Shown here in pieces: positions 1 to 4,898 of a DNA stretch of 5,521 bases. Position 1 is the first letter of the stretch. Each line of letters opens with the position of its first letter. This DNA comes from Anaerolineales bacterium (lineage in GTDB: Bacteria; Chloroflexota; Anaerolineae; Anaerolineales; Villigracilaceae). The stretch spans positions 1 to 5,521 of the forward strand of contig JAFGKO010000384.1 in assembly GCA_016928525.1 (NCBI GenBank), given 5' to 3'. The position numbers were made by a program, and so were the translations under genes. Below the pieces are notes generated by a model. That model was given only the letters and a program-made list of their open reading frames with translations. It ran no database searches and was not told where the DNA came from.

Positions 1-85
1 ACTCTGCTAAATTTGCTTCTGCTTCTCGTTTTTTAAGGTTCTGTTGATCTCAGCGCTCATACGCGCTGGTTCATCCATCTCTAAA

Positions 86-116
86 CTTAAGTGACTTAGT
101 GTCTTTGTGGTAAATC
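86..116. repeat. Degenerate octamer string (CTTAAGTGA / CTTAGTGT / CTTTGTGG)
   Basis: Three successive units of 8-9 bases, CTTAAGTGA (86-94), CTTAGTGT (95-102) and CTTTGTGG (103-110), are followed by TAAATC. The string is non-coding in this window. Similar CTTNGTGT-type strings are, as I recall, scattered through intergenic DNA of several phyla including Chloroflexota, with no agreed function. Only one copy is seen here, so calling it a dispersed repeat is inference. Confidence 0.4.
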
Positions 117-144
117 ACCACAACTGGCACTATCAACTCTTCTT

Positions 145-201
145 CCCCCCAGCCCTGCCTCCCCCAACGGGTTACCCCGAAAATCCCCCTCGAAATCCCC
201 C
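145..201 (-). other. Possible G-quadruplex tract (C-runs on the + strand)
   Basis: Five C-runs lie on the + strand at 145-150, 161-165, 175-178, 185-189 and 197-201, giving G-runs of 6, 5, 4, 5 and 5 on the - strand. The linkers are 10, 9, 6 and 7 bases long. Any four consecutive runs could form a quadruplex on the - strand, or an i-motif on the + strand. The last C-run is also the 5' arm of the terminator hairpin at 193-213, so the two folds would compete. The run pattern is read directly; folding is inferred. Confidence 0.45.
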
Positions 202-221
202 GCCGGGGGATTTTCTTTTCT
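193..221 (+). terminator. Intrinsic terminator of a gene left of the window
   Basis: A perfect 9-bp stem, AAATCCCCC (193-201) with GGGGGATTT (205-213), has a 3-base loop and is followed by the T-rich stretch TCTTTTCTTT. The T-rich side faces right, so it should stop rightward transcripts. No gene is visible in the preceding 190 bases, so its gene probably ends left of the window. A second copy of the left arm (AAATCCCCC, 181-189) could form an alternative, longer-looped stem with the same right arm. Confidence 0.7.
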
Positions 222-233
222 TTGTTTGAAGTT

Positions 234-242
234 TATGATAAT
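234..242 (+). promoter_or_regulatory. Candidate -10 region for the TIR gene
   Basis: The nine bases TATGATAAT contain two overlapping -10-like hexamers, TATGAT (234-239) and GATAAT (237-242), each matching 5 of 6 of the TATAAT consensus. They lie about 40 bp upstream of the TIR start codon and just after the upstream terminator, in AT-rich DNA. No convincing -35 hexamer sits at the right distance, so this is a weak call. Confidence 0.3.
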
Positions 243-282
243 TTCCTAATTTGCTGAAAACCATCTAGAAAGTTGCTGAGGA

Positions 283-819
283 ATGAAGAGTTACCAAAGG
301 TCAAGCAAATCCAGAATTTTTGTCATTCACGGCCGTAACGAAGAGATGCGCCGCGCCCTCTTCGATTTCTTGCGTGCCATTGACTTGAAACCCATCGAAT
401 GGAACGAAGCAGTTGCGCTTACGGGAAAACCATCTCCATTCATGGGAGAGATACTTGATGCTGCTATGCAGTACGCGCAGGCCATTATCGTGCTCTTTAC
501 CGGCGATGACCAGGCCAGACTCAGAGATGAATTCCTGTCAGGGAATGATCCTGATTATGAAACGGAAACAACCCCGCAGTCCAGGCCGAACGTCATTTTC
601 GAAGCGGGGATGGCATTGGGAAAATATCCCAAGCGCACCATCCTGGTCCAGGTTGGGACTCTCAGGCCGTTTAGCGATATCGCTGGCCGGCATTTCATCC
701 GCTTGAGGAATTCTTCCAAGTCCAGGCAGGAACTGGCGCAGCGACTCAAGCTGGCGGGCTGCGAGGTGGACCTGTCAGGTACTGACTGGCATGATGCAGG
801 TCTGTTTCCCATGAAGTAA
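283..819 (+). CDS. Solitary TIR-domain protein (CAP12/Pycsar-TIR type, predicted NADase)
   Basis: This 178-residue protein is almost entirely one TIR-like nucleotide-binding domain of the PF10137 (CAP12/Pycsar effector TIR) type. Strand 1 is RIFVIHGRNEE (11-21). A BB-loop-like segment with GKPSPFMGEI spans 48-57, followed by the strand AIIVLFTGDDQ (67-77). The family signature RPNVIFEAGMALG spans 101-113, and E107 matches the glutamate that cleaves NAD+ in related TIR effectors. The C-terminal helix and tail LAGCEVDLSGTDW (157-169) are also typical of this subfamily. There is no signal peptide or membrane segment, so it should be cytosolic. In CBASS and Pycsar systems such domains destroy NAD+ when activated by a cyclic nucleotide, but no cyclase or CD-NTase gene is visible here. 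A stop codon lies in frame two codons upstream (277-279), which fixes ATG 283 as the first ATG. The GAGGA at 278-282 directly abuts that ATG, which is too close for a normal Shine-Dalgarno. Family: high confidence. Anti-phage role: inference. Confidence 0.88.
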   Translation: MKSYQRSSKSRIFVIHGRNEEMRRALFDFLRAIDLKPIEWNEAVALTGKPSPFMGEILDAAMQYAQAIIVLFTGDDQARLRDEFLSGNDPDYETETTPQSRPNVIFEAGMALGKYPKRTILVQVGTLRPFSDIAGRHFIRLRNSSKSRQELAQRLKLAGCEVDLSGTDWHDAGLFPMK

Positions 820-830
820 AAAGAATACAT

Positions 831-880
831 CGTTGGTTGAGTAGTCCCGCGTATTCTTCGCGGGACGTATCGGAACCAAC
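831..880. repeat. Palindromic element, copy A (GGTTGAGTA...TATCGGAACC)
   Basis: This is an imperfect palindrome of about 50 bp starting 12 bases after the TIR stop codon. The outer arms GTTGGTT (832-838) and AACCAAC (874-880) are exact complements. The inner stem GTCCCGCG (844-851) with CGCGGGAC (859-866) is a perfect 8-bp pair around a 7-base loop. No T-run follows on the + strand, so it is a poor terminator. Its end motifs GGTTGAGTA and TATCGGAACC recur in inverted orientation at 901-950, which marks it as one copy of a REP-like or MITE-like element. Confidence 0.7.
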
Positions 881-900
881 AGGCTTAAAAAAAGTTGAAT

Positions 901-950
901 TTGTGGTTTCGATATGCCCTTCGCTAACGCTCAGGGTTACTCAACCACCG
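901..950. repeat. Palindromic element, copy B, inverted relative to copy A
   Basis: Read on the - strand, this copy carries GGTTGAGTA and TATCGAAACC at the same spacing as copy A (42 versus 43 bp between ends). The 13 bases at 938-950 match 831-843 in inverse complement at 12 positions. The outer stem is GTGGTT (903-908) with AACCAC (943-948), and the inner stem is CCCT (917-920) with AGGG (933-936). The inner stem differs in sequence from copy A yet still pairs. No transposase gene is present. Confidence 0.7.
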
Positions 951-999
951 TTTGATATAAAAAGCCTTCCCGTTTGAAATGACAGGAAGGCTTATCAAA
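951..999 (-). terminator. Intrinsic terminator of ppdK
   Basis: A perfect 9-bp stem, AAGCCTTCC (962-970) with GGAAGGCTT (985-993), encloses a 14-base loop. On the - strand it runs into TTTTT (963-959), a good T-tract, about 50 bp after the ppdK stop codon. A second arm pair, TTTGAT (951-956) with ATCAAA (994-999), could extend the stem across a 5-base bulge. On the + strand only ATCAAAAC follows, so it should work mainly leftward. Confidence 0.82.
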
Positions 1000-1006
1000 A
1001 CAAGAA

Positions 1007-1033
1007 GTGGAGCGAGATTCAATCTCGCTCTAC
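1007..1033. repeat. Near-perfect palindrome at the 3' end of ppdK
   Basis: GAGCGAGATT (1010-1019) and AATCTCGCTC (1021-1030) are perfect inverted repeats around a single central C. In RNA made from the + strand the pairing extends to 1007-1033 with one G-U pair; in the ppdK transcript that pair becomes an A-C mismatch. It starts 9 bp past the ppdK stop codon and precedes the terminator, so the ppdK transcript would end in tandem hairpins. It could stabilise the mRNA or bind a dimeric protein, and the sequence does not decide between these. Confidence 0.65.
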
Positions 1034-1042
1034 AAAATGGAT

Positions 1043-3802
1043 TTACTTATCTTCCGCAATACTCTTGCCGCTATGTTTCAGCGCCACATGCGCAGCCGCC
1101 AGGCGGGCCACCGGCACACGGAAGGGCGAGCAGGAGACGTAGTTGTTGCCAATGATGTGGCACCACTCGATAGATTCGGGATCGCCGCCGTGCTCGCCGC
1201 AGATGCCTACTTCCAGGTCGGGGCGAGACTTGCGGCCCTCGGCAATTGCCATGTCCATCAGCCGGCCGACGCCATCGCGGTCGAGCGTCTGGAAGGGATT
1301 CACCGGCAGGATGCCCTGTTCCACGTAGGTGACCAGGAAGTTGCGCTCGGCGTCGTCGCGCGAGTAACCGAAGGTCATCTGGGTCAGATCGTTGGTACCG
1401 AAGGAGAAGAACTGCGCCAGCTTGGCGACCTCGGCAGCCGTCACGGCCGCGCGCGGGATTTCGATCATGGTACCGAACTTGTACGAGAACTGGACACCCT
1501 TCTCGCCCATCACGGTCGAAGCGATGCGCTCGAGGCGTGGTTGGATCCATTCCAGTTCCTTGACCGTACCTGTCAGCGGGATCATTACTTCAGGGTGAAC
1601 CACGATGCCACGCTTGGTGCAGTCGGCGGCGGCTTCGAAGATGGCGCGCACCTGCATCTCGACGATCTCGGGCATGGAAATGCTCAGACGCACCCCGCGC
1701 ATACCCATCATCGGGTTGGATTCGTGCAATCCCTTGATAGCATTTAACAGGTCTTCTTTCTCTTTCAGGCCCTTGGTCTCGCCCTTGACGCGCATGGTGA
1801 TAACCTCTTCGAGCAAGGCTTCTTCATCGGGCATGAATTCGTGCAGGGGCGGATCGATCAAGCGGATGATGACGGGATAGCCGTCCATAGCCTCGAACAG
1901 ACCGTCGAAGTCGGAGCGCTGGCTGGGCAGCAGCAGGTTGAGTTGTTTGGTGCGCTCTTCGCTGGTCTCGGCCAGGATCATCTTCTGGACGATAGGCAGG
2001 CGCTCAGGTTCGAAGAACATGTGCTCGGTCCGGCACAGACCGATGCCGACCGCGCCGTATGAACGGGCGCGCTGCGCATCCTTGGGATAGTCCGCATTGG
2101 TCCATACCTGTAGGCCGCGCGTGGGATAGCCTTCCGGTCCCTTGCGCATGCCTTCGCGGGCGCAAATTTCATCCGCCCAAGTCAGCAGGGTCAACAGTTC
2201 GGTCTGCTCTTCGAGCGATGGCGATGTGGTCGGGATCTTTCCGATAAAGACTTCACCCGTCGTGCCATCCACCGAAATCCATTCGCCTTCCTTGACAACC
2301 TTGCTGTCCACAACCATCTGGCGTTTTTCGAGATCGATTTTTATGGCAGATGCGCCAACCACACAGGGGATACCGAACTGGCGAGCAACCACCGCCGCGT
2401 GCGACGTAGCACCGCCCTCGCTGGTAAGCACGCCCTGGGCTGCGATCATGCCGTGCACGTCATCGGGCTTGGTGAACGGTCGCACCATGATAACGTCCTG
2501 CTTGCTTTCTTTCGACATTTTCTCGGCGGTATCAGCGTCGAAATAAACCTGTCCGACGGCTGCGCCAGGGGAAGCATTGACTCCCTTAGCGAAGAAAGCG
2601 CCGGAACCCTCCGCGTTCTTCTTGGCTTTGATGTCAAACTGCGGGTGCAAGAGCGCATCCACCTGGTCAGGAGCAACACGCAAAACTGCTTCGTCTTTCG
2701 AGATCAGGCCTTCATTCGCCATGTCAACCGCAATCTTGACGGCGGCTTTGGCGGTCCGTTTGCCGTTGCGGGTCTGCAACATCCACAATTTACCTCGTTC
2801 GATGGTAAATTCGACATCTTGCATTTCTTTGTAGTGCTGTTCGAGCTTATCGGTGATGTCCATAAACTGGGCATAGGCTTGGGGCAGGGTCTTCTCCATA
2901 TTGACAATCGGCTCTGCATTGCGGATACCGGCCACTACATCTTCGCCCTGGGCATTCAATAGGTAGTCGCCTAACATCTTCTTCTCGCCCGTGGACGGGT
3001 CTCGGGTGAATGCCACGCCTGTGCCAGAGTCATCACCCATGTTGCCGAAGACCATCGTCACGATATTGACGGCAGTTCCCAGGTCATCGGAGATGTTGGT
3101 GGCGCGGCGGTAATCTACAGCGCGTTTTCCGTTCCAGGATTTGAAAACTGCCTCAGTTGCCAGCTCAAGCTGCTTGTAAACATCCTGTGGAAAATCCTGT
3201 CCGGTTTCTTTCTTGAATACCTCTTTGAATGTGGCAACGAGAGCCTTCCAGTCATCAGCAGTCAGTTCGGTATCGCTTTTATAGCCCTTCTCAGCTTTAT
3301 AAGCATTCATTGGATGTTCAAAAGCTTCATCTTCGATGTCCATCACCACTGTGCCGAACATTTCGATCAGGCGGCGATAAGAATCATAGACGAAGCGCGG
3401 ATTATCGGTCAGCTTTACCATTCCCTCAGCCGTAACGTCATTTAGACCAATATTGAGCACGGTGTTCATCATACCAGGCATGGAAAACTTGGCCCCGGAA
3501 CGACAGGAAATGAGCAGCGGATTGCTGGCATCGCCGAACTTCTTGCCAGTTTTCGCCTCCACGGCTTTCATCGATTCCAGCTCCTGTTCCCATTGACCTT
3601 CAGGGAACTTGCCGGCCTTGCGATACTCATTGCAAGCCTCGGTTGTGACTGTAAAACCGGGCGGGACCGGCACGCCAGCGCGCGTCATATCCGCCAGGCC
3701 CGCGCCTTTTCCACCCAACAACGAACGAACGCCTTCCCAATCGCCAGCGTACTTCTCAGCCTCAGCGACCTCTTCGAATAGGTAAACCCATTTTTTCGAC
3801 AT
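1043..3802 (-). CDS. ppdK: Pyruvate, phosphate dikinase
   Basis: This cytosolic enzyme interconverts pyruvate + ATP + phosphate and phosphoenolpyruvate + AMP + diphosphate. At 919 residues it is full length (family roughly 870-950). The N-terminal ATP-grasp region (about 1-350) has GGKGAGL with K32, R101 in SCRSGAKFSMPG, and D329, E331, Q343 and R345, aligning with the nucleotide site of the Clostridium symbiosum enzyme. The swivelling phosphohistidine domain (about 430-515) has GGATSHAAVVAR with catalytic H468. T466, two residues before it, matches the threonine phosphorylated by PPDK regulatory proteins elsewhere; no such regulator lies in this window. The C-terminal PEP/pyruvate barrel (about 535-900) has R591 (GLCRTEHMF), R647, E781 (MIEIPRAA), N804 and D805 (FGTNDLTQM), and C868 (GICGEHGG). 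All key residues are present. The start is supported by AGGAG at 3811-3815, 8 bases from ATG. The PEP-domain half is clearly richer in GC than the ATP-grasp half. Confidence 0.97.
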   Translation of the reverse strand: MSKKWVYLFEEVAEAEKYAGDWEGVRSLLGGKGAGLADMTRAGVPVPPGFTVTTEACNEYRKAGKFPEGQWEQELESMKAVEAKTGKKFGDASNPLLISCRSGAKFSMPGMMNTVLNIGLNDVTAEGMVKLTDNPRFVYDSYRRLIEMFGTVVMDIEDEAFEHPMNAYKAEKGYKSDTELTADDWKALVATFKEVFKKETGQDFPQDVYKQLELATEAVFKSWNGKRAVDYRRATNISDDLGTAVNIVTMVFGNMGDDSGTGVAFTRDPSTGEKKMLGDYLLNAQGEDVVAGIRNAEPIVNMEKTLPQAYAQFMDITDKLEQHYKEMQDVEFTIERGKLWMLQTRNGKRTAKAAVKIAVDMANEGLISKDEAVLRVAPDQVDALLHPQFDIKAKKNAEGSGAFFAKGVNASPGAAVGQVYFDADTAEKMSKESKQDVIMVRPFTKPDDVHGMIAAQGVLTSEGGATSHAAVVARQFGIPCVVGASAIKIDLEKRQMVVDSKVVKEGEWISVDGTTGEVFIGKIPTTSPSLEEQTELLTLLTWADEICAREGMRKGPEGYPTRGLQVWTNADYPKDAQRARSYGAVGIGLCRTEHMFFEPERLPIVQKMILAETSEERTKQLNLLLPSQRSDFDGLFEAMDGYPVIIRLIDPPLHEFMPDEEALLEEVITMRVKGETKGLKEKEDLLNAIKGLHESNPMMGMRGVRLSISMPEIVEMQVRAIFEAAADCTKRGIVVHPEVMIPLTGTVKELEWIQPRLERIASTVMGEKGVQFSYKFGTMIEIPRAAVTAAEVAKLAQFFSFGTNDLTQMTFGYSRDDAERNFLVTYVEQGILPVNPFQTLDRDGVGRLMDMAIAEGRKSRPDLEVGICGEHGGDPESIEWCHIIGNNYVSCSPFRVPVARLAAAHVALKHSGKSIAEDK

Positions 3803-3880
3803 GTTTCAATCTCCTAATAAAAAATATGATGGCAAAATCCAGCAAAGTTTACCACAAAGGCTTCTTTGGGATATGGGAAA

Positions 3881-3889
3881 ATTATCACA
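3881..3889 (-). promoter_or_regulatory. Candidate extended -10 promoter of ppdK
   Basis: Read on the - strand this is TGTGATAAT: a TGn extension followed by GATAAT, a 5-of-6 match to TATAAT. It would start transcription near 3874, leaving a leader of about 70 bases before the ppdK ATG. No good -35 hexamer is seen, which is acceptable for an extended -10 promoter. It lies 8 bp from the + strand candidate at 3898-3906. Confidence 0.42.
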
Positions 3890-3897
3890 AATGGCCC

Positions 3898-3906
3898 TGA
3901 TATAAG
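3898..3906 (+). promoter_or_regulatory. Candidate extended -10 promoter of the receiver gene
   Basis: TGATATAAG is a TGn extension followed by TATAAG, a 5-of-6 match to TATAAT. It would start transcription near 3913, about 65 bases before the preferred receiver start codon. No clear -35 is seen. It overlaps the zone where RNA polymerase would contact the divergent ppdK promoter, so the two may interfere with each other. Confidence 0.42.
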
Positions 3907-3966
3907 CCTAATCTGTTAATAGGTTGCAAAGTCAGGTTGACGAAAAATGGGTCATAATTGGGCAAC

Positions 3967-3970
3967 AGGA
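3967..3970 (+). promoter_or_regulatory. Ribosome binding site deciding the receiver start
   Basis: AGGA lies 9 bases before ATG 3980. The earlier in-frame ATG at 3947 has only AGG at 10 bases and would add 11 residues (MGHNWATGKNA) that look unlike the usual short lead-in to a receiver domain. This favours 3980. Confidence 0.5.
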
Positions 3971-3979
3971 AAAAATGCT

Positions 3980-4405
3980 ATGCCAAAAACAGTCTTAACC
4001 GTTGATGATGATAATGCCATTACTGAGCTACTGGCAATGCTTCTCCGTACGCATGGATATGAAGTGCTGACTGCTAATAACGGAGAAGAGGCTATCAAAT
4101 TCATAAAAGAGAAAAACCCGCATATAGTTGTCCTGGATTTAATGATGCCCGGTATGGACGGCTGGCAGGTGTGTAAGCGTGTGCGCGCATTCAGCAATGT
4201 ACCGATTGTGATTCTTTCCGCTCTTGATGATCCTGCCCTGATCGCCAGTGCTTTAGATGCTGGAGCCGATGATTATTTGGTCAAACCGGTTTCGAGCAGC
4301 ATCCTGGTTGCGCACTTGAACAGGCTCATTCGTCGAACAGGCACTTTGGACGCTCCCAATGGAACGTCACTTCGCCCGTCTAGTACCCAAGCCCTAACTT
4401 CCTGA
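3980..4405 (+). CDS. Stand-alone response-regulator receiver protein
   Basis: From ATG 3980 this is a 141-residue cytosolic protein made of one CheY-like receiver domain with a short polar tail. It has the acidic pocket in VLTVDDDNA (D9-D11), the phosphate-accepting aspartate D53 in VVLDLMMPGMDGW, the switch serine S80 in VILSALDD, and K102 after the aromatic Y99 in DDYLVKP. All phosphorylation residues are intact, so it should accept phosphate from a histidine kinase; none lies nearby. The last 22 or so residues follow an LIRR linker like that of OmpR-type regulators, but the frame then stops, and no winged-helix remnant is seen before the next gene at 4449. It may act by protein contact, or be an OmpR-type regulator that lost its output domain long ago. 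It is divergent from ppdK and 43 bp upstream of the zinc-ribbon gene. An alternative start at 3947 would give 152 residues. Confidence 0.88.
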   Translation: MPKTVLTVDDDNAITELLAMLLRTHGYEVLTANNGEEAIKFIKEKNPHIVVLDLMMPGMDGWQVCKRVRAFSNVPIVILSALDDPALIASALDAGADDYLVKPVSSSILVAHLNRLIRRTGTLDAPNGTSLRPSSTQALTS

Positions 4406-4436
4406 CTAAGGTAAAATAGAATATATTCATTACTTC

Positions 4437-4442
4437 AGGAGG
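4437..4442 (+). promoter_or_regulatory. Strong Shine-Dalgarno fixing the GTG start
   Basis: A consensus AGGAGG lies 6 bases before GTG 4449. It is the best ribosome binding site in the window and supports the non-ATG start. A 10-bp palindrome, GAATATATTC (4419-4428), lies just upstream in AT-rich DNA; with that composition it may be chance or a small operator. Confidence 0.75.
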
Positions 4443-4448
4443 CACACT

Positions 4449-4745
4449 GTGCAGACCTGTTCGCTTTGTAATGCTTCGTCACCAGATCAAGCCAGTCATT
4501 GCACGAATTGTCAGGCTGAGTTAGCGGTACACTCCACCACGGCTCAAGCGCTCGAACGCTTTCGGGCGAATCCACGCGTCAAAGCTGTTACGGTTGCATC
4601 CTCGTACAATGCCTGTTCATATTGTTACGAACAATTGGGCACCTATCCGGTCGATAAAGTGCCCCCCCTTCCGCATAAAGGTTGTTCACACACAAATGGT
4701 TGTCGGTGTTTCTATATCCCTGTGCTGAACGACATCTATCCGTAG
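4449..4745 (+). CDS. Small cysteine-rich protein with N-terminal zinc ribbon
   Basis: This 98-residue protein starts at GTG. The N-terminus is a zinc ribbon with two CxxC pairs, C4/C7 and C18/C21 (CSLC, then CTNC). A short helical linker (about 31-47) leads to a second cysteine cluster: C56/C59 in ACSYCYEQLG, then C79, C85 and C87 in KGCSHTNGCRC, with H76 and H81 nearby. The spacing CxxC...PPLPHKGC...GCRC resembles a second treble-clef-like zinc site that I recall from small Chloroflexota proteins and from C-terminal segments of some phage head-morphogenesis proteins; this link is unproven. There is no signal peptide or membrane segment, so it is probably cytosolic. It sits 43 bp after the receiver gene on the same strand with no terminator between them, so co-transcription is likely. 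Zinc binding is well supported; function is unknown, with nucleic-acid or protein contact possible. Confidence 0.82.
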   Translation: MQTCSLCNASSPDQASHCTNCQAELAVHSTTAQALERFRANPRVKAVTVASSYNACSYCYEQLGTYPVDKVPPLPHKGCSHTNGCRCFYIPVLNDIYP

Positions 4746-4762
4746 TATCTTTTCAATATAGC

Positions 4763-4796
4763 GGGGTGTGGGGTAACCCCACTTTCCCCTCTTTTT
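4763..4796 (+). terminator. Intrinsic terminator after the zinc-ribbon gene
   Basis: GTGGGG (4768-4773) pairs with CCCCAC (4777-4782) across a 3-base loop. An outer GGGG (4763-4766) can pair with CCCC (4786-4789). TTTTT follows at 4792-4796. It lies about 20 bp after the stop codon and points rightward. Confidence 0.8.
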
Positions 4797-4818
4797 GAGA
4801 AGGTACTATCCATATTAG

Positions 4819-4846
4819 AAAGAGCGACCGAATGGCCGCTCTTTTT
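4819..4846 (+). terminator. Second intrinsic terminator, possibly bidirectional
   Basis: AAAGAGCG (4819-4826) pairs with CGCTCTTT (4837-4844). After one A/C mismatch, CC (4828-4829) pairs with GG (4834-4835) around the loop GAAT. The stem runs into TTTTT and then a further T-rich stretch on the + strand. On the - strand only TTTCTAAT follows, so it may also stop the convergent hydrolase transcript, with less force. Confidence 0.78.
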
Positions 4847-4854
4847 CTTCTTTT

Positions 4855-4893
4855 ACAGGAATTACACAAAGGAATCTTTCGCGAACTACGAAG
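4855..4893. other. Intergenic string with ACAGGAAT / ACAAAGGAAT repetition
   Basis: Between the second terminator and the hydrolase stop codon lies a non-coding string with near-repeated ACAGGAAT (4855-4862) and ACAAAGGAAT (4866-4875), then GCGAACTACGAAG (4881-4893). On the - strand it reads CTTCGTAGTTCGCG then TTTGTGTAATTCC, similar in character to the octamer string at 86-110. Whether it recurs elsewhere in the genome cannot be seen here. Confidence 0.3.
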
Positions 4894-4898
4894 TCCTA

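Noticed and set aside
7..78. A 23-codon open frame on the - strand (MDEPARMSAEINRTLKNEKQ...)
   Set aside because: Only a weak AGAG precedes it and no family is recognised. A frame this short is expected by chance, though a remnant of a lost gene cannot be excluded.
832..880. Palindrome copy A as the terminator of the TIR gene
   Set aside because: The stem is strong, but GTATCGG follows it instead of a T-run, and its ends recur in inverted form at 901-950, so a repeat element explains it better.
1007..1747. A 246-codon open frame on the + strand, antisense to ppdK
   Set aside because: It starts at a GTG inside the palindrome, has no ribosome binding site, reads as a His/Arg-rich composition without a recognisable domain, and lies wholly opposite a complete ppdK with all active-site residues. 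It is a product of GC-rich codon use.
2399..2962. A 187-codon open frame on the + strand, antisense to ppdK
   Set aside because: No ribosome binding site, no domain, and entirely within the conserved ppdK coding sequence on the other strand.
3848..3859. A 12-base inverted match to the octamer string (TTTACCACAAAG versus CTTTGTGGTAAA at 103-114)
   Set aside because: About one 12-base match is expected by chance in a window of this size, and the rest of the string is not repeated there.
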